Assembly (NCBI GenBank): GCA_041656295.1
Contig: JBBADV010000008.1
Coordinates: forward strand, 61,539 to 125,538
Origin: Kiritimatiellales bacterium
GTDB taxonomy: Bacteria; Verrucomicrobiota; Kiritimatiellia; Kiritimatiellales; Tichowtungiaceae
Direction: 5' to 3'
Length of the DNA: 64,000 bases
Shown: piece after piece, positions 1-8,513 of the stretch
Layout of the letters: each line of letters opens with the position of its first letter
Numbering within the stretch: the stretch's first letter is position 1
Program-made: the position numbers and the translations under genes
The notes under the pieces: generated by a model
Told to the model about the DNA's origin: nothing
The model's input: only the letters and a program-made list of their open reading frames with translations
The model's database searches: none

Positions 1-90
1 TGCAACCACCTGATGTTTATTCGGCTGGATGACGAGAAAACCGAGCGATTCAAAATATTCCCGTACAATCTGGTCATTCACGGATGCCAT
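1..90 (-). CDS. Partial protein of unknown function, cut by the left window edge
   Basis: Only the first 30 codons are visible. The start is well supported: a strong AAGGAGG ribosome-binding site lies at 97-103, six bases ahead of the ATG at 88-90. The gene overlaps the end of aroB by 17 bases, so it is the next gene of the same minus-strand operon and probably translationally coupled to it. The visible residues begin MASVNDQIVREYFESLGF and contain no motif I can assign. The rest of the gene lies outside the window. Confidence 0.7.
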   Translation of the reverse strand, partial: MASVNDQIVREYFESLGFLVIQPNKHQVVA

Positions 91-1144
91 ACCAAACCTC
101 CTTCAGCAGTTCGTCGGGAACTTCACAACCGAAATCTACATGTCCGATTTTATCCGGCAGCACAAACCGCGGACTGCCGTTTACAGATTTTTTATCGGCG
201 CGCATCACGCCGCGAACTTTCGGCCAGCGCAGTTCCGGCGTTTTTACCGGCAGTGACAGAGATGCGAGCAGCTTTTCAATCCGTTCCGCATCTGCAGCTG
301 AAAATCCGTTGAGCGCGGCGGCGAGGCGCGCGGCATATACCATACCGATTGCCACCGCTTCACCGTGCAGAACAGCTCCGTAACCGGCAACGTTTTCGAT
401 GGCATGCGCGAGAGTATGGCCGAAATTTAAAATTCCGCGCAATCCGCCTTCACGTTCATCCTGCCGGACGATATCGGCTTTAATTTCGCAGCAGCGAGCA
501 ATGATTTTTCCCAGATCCGCATGTGCTACGCCCGCCTCAAGATCAGCAAATAAACCGGCATCCCGAATGATGCCGTATTTTACAACTTCCGCCATTCCGG
601 CGGCGAATTCGCGCGGGGGCAGCGAGTTGAGCGTGCAGACATCCATCAGAACAAATTCCGGCTGGTGAAATGCGCCGACAAGATTTTTACCTGCCGGAAT
701 GTTGATGCCGGTTTTACCGCCGACGGAGCTGTCAACCATTGCCAGCAGTGTGGTCGGTACCTGAATAAACCGGATTCCGCGCAGCCAGCTTGCGGCGGCA
801 TATCCGGTTAAATCGCCGATTACGCCGCCGCCGAGTGCGATCAAAAAGCCGTTGCGGTCGATGCCGTATTCCGCTGCAATGTTGTAGAGCTTAAATAAAC
901 TTTCCTGGCTCTTGATGGATTCACCCGCCGGAAAAATTTCAAGCGCCGGGAAAATATTCATGGTACCGAGCGATTTAACAACGCGGTCAAGATACAGCGG
1001 TGCGACATGTTCATCCGTCACCAGCAGGCACGGCCCCGTTAATCCGGCGGCGGCACATTCACGCCCGATTAAATCCAGATTGCCGTAGCCGATCTGCAAC
1101 GGATACGACCGTTCACCCAGTTCAACATTGATATCAAAATTCAT
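74..1144 (-). CDS. aroB: 3-dehydroquinate synthase
   Basis: Second enzyme of the shikimate pathway; converts DAHP to 3-dehydroquinate in the cytoplasm, using NAD and a divalent metal. The 356-residue length is normal for AroB. Visible motifs are the NAD-binding GGGVIGDLTG near residues 105-114, the active-site stretch VPTTLLAMVDSSVGGKTG near 129-146, and the three expected metal ligands Glu186 (AEVVKYG), His243 (NFGHTLAHA) and His260 (LHGEAVAIG). It is a late gene of a minus-strand operon, 54 bases after the protease gene, and it overlaps the next partial gene. Nothing looks damaged. Confidence 0.97.
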   Translation of the reverse strand: MNFDINVELGERSYPLQIGYGNLDLIGRECAAAGLTGPCLLVTDEHVAPLYLDRVVKSLGTMNIFPALEIFPAGESIKSQESLFKLYNIAAEYGIDRNGFLIALGGGVIGDLTGYAAASWLRGIRFIQVPTTLLAMVDSSVGGKTGINIPAGKNLVGAFHQPEFVLMDVCTLNSLPPREFAAGMAEVVKYGIIRDAGLFADLEAGVAHADLGKIIARCCEIKADIVRQDEREGGLRGILNFGHTLAHAIENVAGYGAVLHGEAVAIGMVYAARLAAALNGFSAADAERIEKLLASLSLPVKTPELRWPKVRGVMRADKKSVNGSPRFVLPDKIGHVDFGCEVPDELLKEVWYGIRE

Positions 1145-1198
1145 ATTTTCACCGGATATTAATCAGAAAGCAGGCAAGGTTTCCAGCCTCATCGATGT

Positions 1199-2326
1199 TT
1201 ACGGCAAAGAAACATTCAGGCGATAGAAGCCGGCAGCGCCGGAGTTTGTCACTGTAATAGAAGAGTTCGAGCCGGTGCCGGGGAACACCGGCGATGCTGC
1301 CAGCCAGTTTGTGTTGAGCAAATCGCTCACCGACGTCAACCAGTATTGCCGTGCCGGATTGCCGTAAAAATACACTGTCTGCAAATCACCCGCCTCAAAA
1401 CTGTCAATTTTAAAATACGACTCCGGATCAGTCGGATCCGTACCTTCAAGATATTCTTTTAAATTTGAATATCCATCGCCGTCAGTATCCGCGGCTGCGA
1501 CCAGACCGGTAATTGATGAACTGTATTGCGATTCCCAGCCGTTCGGAATTCCGTCGCCGTCGTAATCCGCCAGAGGGTCGATCACTGAATTAATCCAACC
1601 GGCATAGGCCGGAATCGATGTCGCCAGCAATGTGTCGTATTGGGCATACCGTGTTGCGGTATATGTATTAATGCCGGCAATCTTCCATGTCCCGCCATCT
1701 TTAATAAAGATGCCGCCGCCGGAATCGCCGACGGCATAGCCGCACTCATAAGGTGTATCAGAAGAGTTAAAATACATAATGATCGATTGGCTTACAAATG
1801 TGCCATTGGTCACCGGCCATTGATAATTCCCCTCAATTTTCTGTGTACCCCACCGCCGTTCCCCGCGCCCGGAGCTGCCGGCAGTCCAGTTTGTTGTGTG
1901 AGTCGTTCCGTTATACCCGTAGCCGGTGATAACCGCTGATTTTTTCAAGAAGCTTGTCGTCGGAAATGTTCCGGTATACAGCGGATAAAATCCGGGAAAA
2001 GTTTTATCGTATCGAACGAGTGCAAGATCGGCGGTCGGGTGGAATACAATTTCTTTTTGAGTGTATATCTCGCCGTCAACCGTGAGGTTTCCTGTTCCGC
2101 CATCATCCGCAACGTGTCCGGCGGTTACAATCCAGTTTGAAGCAACAGCAGATGCAGAACAGGATTTATAATAATAGGTATAATTCCAATTCAGATTATA
2201 GGCTGCTCCGGCGGCACCCGGTGAATTCGTTGCAACTGTATTGTCAGGGACAACCAGGGCAGAGGAAACTCCCGCCGTAAAAACTGTTCCGGACAAAATC
2301 TGTTTAAACTGTTTTTTCAACTGCAT
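1199..2326 (-). CDS. Secreted trypsin-like serine protease with calcium-binding-type C-terminal repeats
   Basis: About 375 residues. I start it at the ATG at 2324-2326, which gives a typical signal peptide (MQLKKQFKQILSGTVFTAGV); the longer reading frame upstream runs through tsaB and lacks one. The chymotrypsin-fold triad is visible: His71 in VTAGHVAD, Asp100 in TADLALVRYD and Ser202 in GDSGGG. The triad is followed near residues 285-330 by two Asp-rich repeats (DYDGDGIPNGWE and DTDGDGYSNLKEYLEGTDP) of the thrombospondin type 3-like kind that bind calcium in secreted proteins. The C-terminal 60 residues look like a small beta domain. The start overlaps the end of tsaB by 23 bases, with no clear ribosome-binding site, so translation may be coupled. 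Its substrate cannot be inferred. Confidence 0.9.
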   Translation of the reverse strand: MQLKKQFKQILSGTVFTAGVSSALVVPDNTVATNSPGAAGAAYNLNWNYTYYYKSCSASAVASNWIVTAGHVADDGGTGNLTVDGEIYTQKEIVFHPTADLALVRYDKTFPGFYPLYTGTFPTTSFLKKSAVITGYGYNGTTHTTNWTAGSSGRGERRWGTQKIEGNYQWPVTNGTFVSQSIIMYFNSSDTPYECGYAVGDSGGGIFIKDGGTWKIAGINTYTATRYAQYDTLLATSIPAYAGWINSVIDPLADYDGDGIPNGWESQYSSSITGLVAAADTDGDGYSNLKEYLEGTDPTDPESYFKIDSFEAGDLQTVYFYGNPARQYWLTSVSDLLNTNWLAASPVFPGTGSNSSITVTNSGAAGFYRLNVSLP

Positions 2327-2990
2327 ATTTCGGTTCACTAAAAACCGCCGGGTGCATGTACAGCGGTTCGGGCGGTTCAGATATTTTTTGTGCGAGCAGG
2401 GCAACGTCGCGTGCGTGCGGAAACTCCGGAGCACCGATCGCCGGAAATATTTTTTCCAGCCGTTCCGCTTCCGGACTGGTAACAACCGTACCATCCGGAA
2501 TGGCAGCCTCTTCGTACGGGATCAGTTTCCAATCGTCAATGAATTGCACATCCGGCGAGGACGCTGCGTCCACATGAAACATTCCGAGCCAGATTTGCCC
2601 GCGGCGTGCGTCGCCGGCGACAGCGATTTGCTGTGGAGCAGACTTTCCGGTCTGCTCGTGCGCAGACAGGAATGTCTGCGCCACCCGATACGCCAGCGCT
2701 GCGCCGCTGCTGACAGCACGGACTTCCTTTTTATCCGGCAGTGCGAGCGATTGTGCGATGGCGAAACTCATGCGCATACCTGAAAACGAACCGGGACCGC
2801 GTCCGACAGCATACAGTGAAATATCGGCATACTGAATTCCGCTGCCGGTGCGGATCTCTTCAAGCGCATCAAAAATAACGTTGTGCCGGATGCGATCGGC
2901 AATCCCGGTTTTTTCTGCCAGCAGTTTATCGCCGTCAAGCAGAGCAACGCTGCCTTGCCGCGACGAACATTCTATTCCAAGGACTACCAT
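2304..2990 (-). CDS. tsaB: tRNA threonylcarbamoyladenosine biosynthesis protein TsaB
   Basis: TsaB is the inactive-kinase-fold partner of TsaD in making t6A at position 37 of ANN-decoding tRNAs. The N-terminus VLGIECSSRQGSVALLDG is the ASKHA nucleotide-fold strand seen in TsaB, and GRGPGSFSGMRM near residues 63-74 is the family signature (usually GPGSFTGLR). At 228 residues the length is normal. Residues about 104-119 (AQTFLSAHEQTGKSAP) are encoded by a double palindrome that also occurs in other genes here, so they look like an in-frame insertion in a surface region. The gene follows tsaE by 10 bases, the usual pairing. tsaD is not in the window. Confidence 0.93.
   Translation of the reverse strand: MVVLGIECSSRQGSVALLDGDKLLAEKTGIADRIRHNVIFDALEEIRTGSGIQYADISLYAVGRGPGSFSGMRMSFAIAQSLALPDKKEVRAVSSGAALAYRVAQTFLSAHEQTGKSAPQQIAVAGDARRGQIWLGMFHVDAASSPDVQFIDDWKLIPYEEAAIPDGTVVTSPEAERLEKIFPAIGAPEFPHARDVALLAQKISEPPEPLYMHPAVFSEPKYAVEKTV
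2636..2681. repeat. Family A palindromic element inside tsaB (two adjacent palindromes)
   Basis: Two perfect palindromes lie side by side. The one at 2636-2657 has 8-base arms (GAGCAGAC/GTCTGCTC) around a six-base loop. The one at 2660-2681 has 9-base arms (GCGCAGACA/TGTCTGCGC) around GGAA. The pair is read in frame by tsaB. The same GCAGACA-TTCC-TGTCTGC core recurs at 10916, 15490, 15527, 16513 and 23799. Confidence 0.85.
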
Positions 2991-3000
2991 AGTAAATCTT

Positions 3001-3435
3001 TTACAATCGAAATGAATTTTCTACAATCGAAATGATCCGTTGATCTGAATTTCCGCCGCGGGCAATTCTTAGATGGATTGTATTTTCCGGTAAAAGTTCA
3101 GCGCCGCGTTCCGGCCACTCAACGACAGTGATTCCGGCAGAATCTATAATTTCATCAAGTCCGAGATCGAGCGCCTCTTCCGGTCCGGAAAGCCGGTAAA
3201 GGTCAATGTGAACAAATGAGATATCACCGGTGTATTCAGCAATCAGTGTATACGTCGGGCTGCATACGGGTTCATGGATGCCGGCCGCCAGCGCAAGTCC
3301 CTGCGCAAAACAGGTTTTCCCGGCGCCGAGATTCCCGTGCAGCGCAATCCTTGCGGGGAAGTTCAGTGCTTGAAAAAACTCACCGGCAATCCGCCGGGTT
3401 TCATCGGGACTGTTTGAAATCCATCTCATTTTCAT
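3001..3435 (-). CDS. tsaE: tRNA threonylcarbamoyladenosine biosynthesis ATPase TsaE
   Basis: ATPase subunit of the bacterial t6A complex with TsaB and TsaD. I chose the ATG at 3433-3435, giving 144 residues whose N-terminus (MKMRWISNSPDETRRIAG) matches the usual start of the family. A longer TTG-started version reaching 3486 would overlap the previous gene. The Walker A motif HGNLGAGKT lies at about residues 33-41, SPTYTLIAEY and HIDLYRLSG follow, and VVEWPERG is the conserved Trp-Pro stretch near the C-terminal half. It sits between the TIGR03790 gene (16 bases) and tsaB (10 bases), in one minus-strand operon. Confidence 0.95.
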   Translation of the reverse strand: MKMRWISNSPDETRRIAGEFFQALNFPARIALHGNLGAGKTCFAQGLALAAGIHEPVCSPTYTLIAEYTGDISFVHIDLYRLSGPEEALDLGLDEIIDSAGITVVEWPERGAELLPENTIHLRIARGGNSDQRIISIVENSFRL

Positions 3436-3451
3436 TACAGAAGCATCATAT

Positions 3452-5140
3452 TCAATTGTCAGATTTCGTGTTAAACGCAATGCCAAATCCCTGCGGCTCG
3501 CTGCGAACCTTCATCCCGTCCTCATAAATTGCGACCGCCTGAATCCGGTGCGGACCTTCCCCGATAGTTTTCTCGGCGAAAAGGAGCTCAATGTCAGCGG
3601 CATACGGCTTGCGGTCGAGTTCACGTCCGTTCCATAGCAGTGCAATTTCTTTTGGCTGTTCTTCGCCGGCCGGAGCGACCCGGACTTTTATCATTCCACC
3701 GCCGGCATCAGCCAAATCACTGATTTTCACCGCGCGGCCTTTTTTATTAATATAAACTGGAATATCGCGATAACCGCCGGGCGTTGTCGGCAGAGGCGCC
3801 TGTGCGATAATGCGCACTTCATGATAACCGTCAGCCATGTCTTTGAAAGGGAGGTCGATTAGAGCATTATCTTCGACCGGCTTAATTTCTACGCCGTTCA
3901 ATGCAGCGCTGAAAAGCGGTTTAGAAATCGGCAGCGGGAATTTGGCCTGCGCAACAAATGCGGCGTCAAGACTGCTTTGAATCGGCATTTTACTCAGTCC
4001 GACAGTTTTAATCTCCACCGGCAGTCCGGTTATTTGCGACAGCGGATCGCCGAGCAGCAGAATTTGAACGGGACTGAAAATGGATTGAAAAAAACTTTCC
4101 ATTGCAGTGCAGCCGGCAGCGTAATGTGTGAAAAAACGTGCATGCGGAAATTTCAGCCATACATTATACGGTTCGGTCACGGTGCCGGCGGTTACGGTGG
4201 CACCGGCGTCGAGCCATGCCGTGCATTTGGTTTGCGGTTTTTGAAACTGCGCTGCCCAGCTTGTCAGATGTTCCGCCATCGCACCGGGCACAAACGTTCC
4301 AAATGCCGCCGGTGTTACATGTTCCATGCCTGTCATCACACCCATCAGATCAGTTTGAGGCGCCGCCGGTGTGTTGGTGGAAACTACGACATTCGCACGC
4401 ATTGCCAGCTCTGCTTTAACGTCGGCAAACTGCCATTCGCGCGGCGCGGAGCGCGCGGTGTCATCGGTGGCATTCAAAAGAATTTTCGGGCTCGCGCCGT
4501 GCCGGCGCGCCAGCACGCCGTTCGTAATGCACCGCAGAACAACCTCCATACCGCTGCCTTGTTCGCCGGTGTAACCGAGCATCATCGACGGCAGGGGCAT
4601 TTCGTCTTTCAACCCCGCTTTCATACTGTCAAATGAACGCGGCGGATTTTTCGGTTCGCCGGCCTGCATCGGTCCGGCAAAAAGTTTTGAGGCAAACAGG
4701 CCTTTTTCAACCATTTCCACCGCCGGAACCCGGCCGCGCATAAACGTAATTCCCATTAATGACATCTGCTGCCGGTCGTTCGCTGACGTTAAAATCCGGA
4801 TTGGAAAATCCACCGAATAGACCCACGCCACAATCTGTTTATCCAGTCCGCGCTCTTTAATCATTTGTTGCGCCGGATCAAAAATCAGCGTTTGAAACTC
4901 CTCCGGCGTGCATTCCGCCTTGCCGCCGGAAAGTGCCGCCGGAAGATCAAGGTAAATCAGATTCACGCCCGGTACGCCATGCAGGCCGGCAAACACATTT
5001 GCCGCATGCTTCGAATCCTGAGAATTTTCATTGACCAGCACGGCAATCCGGTGCGGCTGCTGCGCCGGCGCGGCCAGCGCGATGAAAACCGCCGCTGCCG
5101 GAATTAAAATATATAAAATGCTTCGTCGTTGAGTTTTCAT
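3452..5140 (-). CDS. Secreted TIGR03790-family protein of unknown function
   Basis: About 562 residues from the ATG at 5138-5140, which begins a clear signal peptide (MKTQRRSILYILIPAAAVFI, then an Ala-rich stretch ending in PAQQ). The early motif RIAVLVNENSQDSKHAANVFAG, and later lines on territory such as PNYVW-like WLKFPHARFFTHYAAGCTAMES, fit my memory of the TIGR03790 family, found in several Gram-negative phyla including PVC bacteria. The family has no established function that I know of. Residues about 340-375 hold the conserved G-ATVTAGTVTEP stretch, and the last 150 residues look like beta-sandwich domains. It is the first gene of the operon leading to tsaE, tsaB, the protease and aroB. 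Family assignment is from motif recall, not a profile search. Confidence 0.78.
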   Translation of the reverse strand: MKTQRRSILYILIPAAAVFIALAAPAQQPHRIAVLVNENSQDSKHAANVFAGLHGVPGVNLIYLDLPAALSGGKAECTPEEFQTLIFDPAQQMIKERGLDKQIVAWVYSVDFPIRILTSANDRQQMSLMGITFMRGRVPAVEMVEKGLFASKLFAGPMQAGEPKNPPRSFDSMKAGLKDEMPLPSMMLGYTGEQGSGMEVVLRCITNGVLARRHGASPKILLNATDDTARSAPREWQFADVKAELAMRANVVVSTNTPAAPQTDLMGVMTGMEHVTPAAFGTFVPGAMAEHLTSWAAQFQKPQTKCTAWLDAGATVTAGTVTEPYNVWLKFPHARFFTHYAAGCTAMESFFQSIFSPVQILLLGDPLSQITGLPVEIKTVGLSKMPIQSSLDAAFVAQAKFPLPISKPLFSAALNGVEIKPVEDNALIDLPFKDMADGYHEVRIIAQAPLPTTPGGYRDIPVYINKKGRAVKISDLADAGGGMIKVRVAPAGEEQPKEIALLWNGRELDRKPYAADIELLFAEKTIGEGPHRIQAVAIYEDGMKVRSEPQGFGIAFNTKSDN

Positions 5141-5158
5141 ACGAAAAAGAGTACGGAT

Positions 5159-5187
5159 TTGACAAAAATTAAACAAGAACGGATAGT
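5159..5187 (+). promoter_or_regulatory. Candidate sigma70 promoter in the divergent gap
   Basis: TTGACA at 5159-5164 and GATAGT at 5182-5187 are separated by 17 bases, facing the plus-strand gene that follows. Transcription would begin about at the GTG at 5195, which would make that start leaderless or nearly so. The other gene of the divergent pair starts at 5140. Confidence 0.4.
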
Positions 5188-5194
5188 CCTGAAC

Positions 5195-5827
5195 GTGAAA
5201 GTATCGCCGGTCATTCTAATTTCATTTGCCGCCGCGCTTGCCGGTCCGGCGGCGATGCAAAGTTTTGACCGTTATCAAATCATTCTCGATAAACATCCGT
5301 TCGGTGATATGCCGCTTGAGGGAGATCTCGCCATTGTGCCGGCGGAACAATCGTTTGCGCGGAATATGCGGCTCTCGATGCTGTTCGAAAGCGGCGACGG
5401 TTCGGTGCGGGTCGGCATTGTGGATGACGCCAATAAAAAAAGCTACATCCTCGCAGTCGGAGAACCGCAGGAAGGGCTTGAATTAATTGAAGCCGACATC
5501 ATCGCTTCCGAAGCCATGCTTAAGCGCGGCAGTGAGGTTGTGCTTTTTAAACTCGAAGCCGGTACGCCGCAGCAGGTATCCAAATCTGAACAGACTTCGC
5601 GGCAGAAATCCTATACTGAACGCCGGAAAGCGTTACTGCAGCGCATTGAGGAGCAAAAAAAACCGGAAGAGCCCCCGCAGCCGCGCCTGACCGGCGAAGC
5701 ACTCCGCAAACATCTTGAAAACGTTCAGATGGATGCCATTCGACAAGGTCTGCCGCCGCTGCCGATCCCGCTCACGCCGGAAATGGATGCTCAGCTCGTC
5801 AGCGAAGGCGTACTGCCGCCGCAGTAA
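5195..5827 (+). CDS. Exported or membrane-anchored protein of unknown function
   Basis: I do not recognise a named family. From a GTG at 5195 the protein is 210 residues and starts with a good export or anchor segment (VKVSPVILISFAAALAGPAA); an ATG at 5129 in the same frame would add 22 polar residues and overlap the divergent neighbour's start. After the anchor comes SFDRYQIILDKHPFGDMP, then a compact region to about residue 125 that includes KKSYILAVGEPQEGLELIEAD. A charged, coiled-coil-prone Glu/Lys/Gln stretch follows, and the end is Pro-rich (PPLPIPLTPEM...GVLPPQ). The 'FxxYxxIxxrxPFG' opening resembles GspC/PulC-like proteins of type II secretion, but no secretion genes are nearby, so that is only a hint. 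Confidence 0.6.
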   Translation: MKVSPVILISFAAALAGPAAMQSFDRYQIILDKHPFGDMPLEGDLAIVPAEQSFARNMRLSMLFESGDGSVRVGIVDDANKKSYILAVGEPQEGLELIEADIIASEAMLKRGSEVVLFKLEAGTPQQVSKSEQTSRQKSYTERRKALLQRIEEQKKPEEPPQPRLTGEALRKHLENVQMDAIRQGLPPLPIPLTPEMDAQLVSEGVLPPQ

Positions 5828-5836
5828 CGGAGAGTT

Positions 5837-6103
5837 TCACCGGTGCATCCTGAACAGAATAAACCGCCCGATACACATCAGCACCGGTGATGTGGAAAGA
5901 AACAGCAGAATGCCTGCCCAGAGTTTCCGCCCCGGATCAATCAGGGCAACCACGGCAAGAATGAAAGAAAACGATGAGAAAAACATCCATGTACAGAATG
6001 TCGCAACCCGTAATTCTTTCTCAGCGAGAAATGTTAACACGCCCAGCACAACCAGAATTACACAAAATATTATTTCTACAGTTTTTAACCGCATCATCGT
6101 CAT
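5837..6103 (-). CDS. Small multi-pass membrane protein, function unknown
   Basis: Eighty-eight residues with three hydrophobic segments (about 8-26, 38-55 and 63-82) separated by short charged turns. The start is supported by a GAGG ribosome-binding sequence at 6111-6114, seven bases before the ATG at 6101-6103. It converges with the previous plus-strand gene, leaving only nine bases between stop codons. No family recognised. Confidence 0.55.
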   Translation of the reverse strand: MTMMRLKTVEIIFCVILVVLGVLTFLAEKELRVATFCTWMFFSSFSFILAVVALIDPGRKLWAGILLFLSTSPVLMCIGRFILFRMHR

Positions 6104-6411
6104 AGCATATCCTCAAGCCAGTAATGAACTCTGATATGAGTTTATCGCGGAAATTTTAATGTTCAATAAATCTTCGACCATTTGCGCAGAAATTAGAATA
6201 ATGAGCCATAATTTCCAATTTTTTTATGGGAATATCCTGAAAACATCATGTTTTAAAATTTATAAACACAAACTTTTCGTAAATTTGCGCGGCATTTTCA
6301 CCGCATGCAGGCACATGAGAATAACATATTTTTCTCTGCAGGATTTCCAGGGTCAGCCGGATTTTTCTTTACGGACTGGAAGATATAAAACTACTAAGGC
6401 ATATTCATATC
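6104..6411. other. AT-rich intergenic region ahead of the helicase gene
   Basis: About 310 AT-rich bases between divergent genes. A plus-strand open frame at 6159-6419 exists, but it has no ribosome-binding site or recognisable product. A TATAAA at 6384-6389 could serve as a -10 box for the helicase gene, without a convincing -35. Nothing else was seen. Confidence 0.5.
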
Positions 6412-8373
6412 ATGATTGATAATAGAACAGGCGATTTTGATTTCTCCGGCGAACTCAACGAAGAACAGTACGCCGCTGTCAGTGCGCCGGACGGCCCGGC
6501 GCTGGTCATTGCCGCCGCCGGCACCGGCAAAACGCGTACGCTCGTTTACCGTGTCGCATGGCTGATTCAGCAGGGCGTCGATCCGAACCGCATTCTTCTT
6601 TTAACGTTCACCAATAAAGCCGCACGCGAAATGCTTGACCGCGCCGAAGCGCTCACCGGCGGCGCAGTTAGCGGAATTCTCGGTGGGACATTCCATCATC
6701 TGGCCAACCGGATTTTGCGGCAGTACGCCCCGCAAATCGGATTCGGCAATGACTACACGATTCTCGATCAGGATGACGCAAAAAAGCTGGTGAAAAATTG
6801 TATCGACGATCTTGATTTGGCAGACAAGCATTTCCCGAAACCGCAGGTTCTGCTGAGTCTGTTCGGACTCGCCTCCGGTTCGCAAAAACCGCTTGAAGAC
6901 GTTTCGTATGATTGGTTTAAGGACACACCAAAGCCAATTCAAATAAATATCGATGATGTACTCGATTTGCACGCGCATTATGTGAAGCGCAAAAAAGAGC
7001 TGAACGTCATGGATTTCGACGATCTGCTGTTTTACGTCCTCAAACTTTTCCAAACCTCAACGCCGGTGCGCGAACATTTTCAGGAACGTTTTCAATATGT
7101 ACTCGTCGATGAATATCAGGACACAAATACAATTCAGGCGGAGTGGATTCATCTGCTCGCGGCGAAACACCGGAATTTAATGGTGGTTGGCGACGATTTC
7201 CAAAGCATTTATTCCTGGCGCGGCGCCGATTATAAAAATTTTCTTTCGTTTCCTGAACGTTATCCCGATGCCAAAACGTATAAACTCGAAATAAATTATC
7301 GCAGCACACCGGAAATCCTCGATGTTGCGAACGAATGCATCAAAGGCAACCTGCAGCAGTTTCAGAAAGAGCTGCGCGCCGTGCGTGAAAGTATCGCAGA
7401 ACCGACACTTGCCATGCTGCGCGACGGCGATGAACAGGCGCGTTATGTTATTTCTAAAGTTGATCAGCTCCGGCGTGCAGGAACAAAACTTTCCGACATC
7501 GCGGTATTGTACCGCTCGCATTTTCACGCAATGGAACTGCAGCTTGCGCTCACGCACGCGCGCTTCCCATATCAGGTCACATCCGGTATCCGCTTTTTCG
7601 AGCAGGCGCACATCAAAGATGTTTGCACCGTGTTGCGTCTGCTCGAAAACCCGGCGGATGAACTTGCATTTAAACGCCTGCTTGAAATGTTTCCGAGACT
7701 CGGGCCGAAAACTGCCGATAAAATCTGGAAAAAACTCGGCTCTAAATTTGAAGCGCGCAAAGCGGAGGCTCATGCGCAGCTGCTTGCCGCTCTGCCGGCC
7801 GTCGCAGTTTCAATCTGGAAAGAAATTCAGCCGGTGTTTCTCGCCTGCGAAGCTGAAACACTTTGTGACGATCCCGGCGAAATTATTTACCGGTTTAATA
7901 AGGCGTTCTATTCCGGATACATGATTGAAACATTTGAAAATGCTAAACACCGGCAGGAGGACCTCGACAGCTTAATCGACTTCACTGCGCGCTTTGAAAA
8001 CTGCGCCGCATTTTTAAGTGAAATGGCGCTGCTATCAAATCTCGATGCCGAAGATGATCACGCGCTTGCGGCGCAGGACGGATTGCGGCTCAGCACCGTG
8101 CATCAGGCCAAAGGACTGGAGTGGAAAGCAGTTTTCATTATCTGGCTCAACGAAGATTGTTTTCCGAGTAAAAGATCAACTGAACAGATCGACGGCGAAG
8201 CGGAAGAACGCCGGCTGTTTTACGTGGCCACCACACGCGCCGAAGACCGGCTTTTCCTTTGCTGTCCCGAAATCCGGCGCAATCGCGACGGCAGCATTAT
8301 TCCTTACGAACCTTCCCGTTTCGTTCGCGAAATCCCGCCGCACCTGCTCCAAACGGCCGGTGGATTTTTTTGA
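6412..8373 (+). CDS. UvrD/PcrA/Rep-type superfamily 1 DNA helicase
   Basis: ATP-dependent 3'-5' DNA helicase, 653 residues, somewhat shorter than UvrD (about 720). All SF1A motifs are visible in order: Walker A AAAGTGKT near residues 34-41, LTFTNKAAREM (Ia), VLVDEYQDTN (II), VVGDDFQSIYSWRGAD (III), LEINYRSTPEIL (IV), LSTVHQAKGLEWKAVFI (V) and LFYVATTRAEDRLFL (VI). The C-terminus stops soon after motif VI, so the RNA-polymerase-binding tail of UvrD/PcrA is missing. No nuclease domain is fused. Whether it acts in excision repair, mismatch repair or replication restart cannot be told from sequence. Confidence 0.95.
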   Translation: MIDNRTGDFDFSGELNEEQYAAVSAPDGPALVIAAAGTGKTRTLVYRVAWLIQQGVDPNRILLLTFTNKAAREMLDRAEALTGGAVSGILGGTFHHLANRILRQYAPQIGFGNDYTILDQDDAKKLVKNCIDDLDLADKHFPKPQVLLSLFGLASGSQKPLEDVSYDWFKDTPKPIQINIDDVLDLHAHYVKRKKELNVMDFDDLLFYVLKLFQTSTPVREHFQERFQYVLVDEYQDTNTIQAEWIHLLAAKHRNLMVVGDDFQSIYSWRGADYKNFLSFPERYPDAKTYKLEINYRSTPEILDVANECIKGNLQQFQKELRAVRESIAEPTLAMLRDGDEQARYVISKVDQLRRAGTKLSDIAVLYRSHFHAMELQLALTHARFPYQVTSGIRFFEQAHIKDVCTVLRLLENPADELAFKRLLEMFPRLGPKTADKIWKKLGSKFEARKAEAHAQLLAALPAVAVSIWKEIQPVFLACEAETLCDDPGEIIYRFNKAFYSGYMIETFENAKHRQEDLDSLIDFTARFENCAAFLSEMALLSNLDAEDDHALAAQDGLRLSTVHQAKGLEWKAVFIIWLNEDCFPSKRSTEQIDGEAEERRLFYVATTRAEDRLFLCCPEIRRNRDGSIIPYEPSRFVREIPPHLLQTAGGFF

Positions 8374-8401
8374 ATATCTTCAGCGCATCACACGAATTAG
8401 A

Positions 8402-8432
8402 GCACATCATCCTTCATGGGAATATGATGTGC
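8402..8432 (+). terminator. Hairpin after the helicase gene
   Basis: Arms GCACATCAT (8402-8410) and ATGATGTGC (8424-8432) pair perfectly around a 13-base loop and are followed by a T-rich stretch. The position, 29 bases after the helicase stop, suits a transcription terminator, though the loop is large and the T run is broken. Confidence 0.5.
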
Positions 8433-8450
8433 ATTGATTTTCTCATTTTC

Positions 8451-8478
8451 TTGCAGTCGGAGCGGCGCAGGATATAAT
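8451..8478 (+). promoter_or_regulatory. Candidate sigma70 promoter for the DUF481 gene
   Basis: TTGCAG at 8451-8456 and a perfect TATAAT at 8473-8478 are 16 bases apart. Transcription would start near 8485, about 30 bases before the ATG at 8514. This favours that start over the ATG at 8493, which would be almost leaderless. Confidence 0.6.
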
Positions 8479-8513
8479 CGCGCGCTGTTTTTATGAGTTT
8501 GAAAAGCGGTTTG

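Noticed and set aside
4140..4640. Long opposite-strand frames over the TIGR03790 and other genes
   Set aside because: They are shadows of well-supported genes caused by GC-skewed codon use; none has a start signal or family motif.
6159..6419. 86-codon frame before the helicase gene
   Set aside because: It runs into the helicase start, has no ribosome-binding site and resembles translated AT-rich intergenic DNA.
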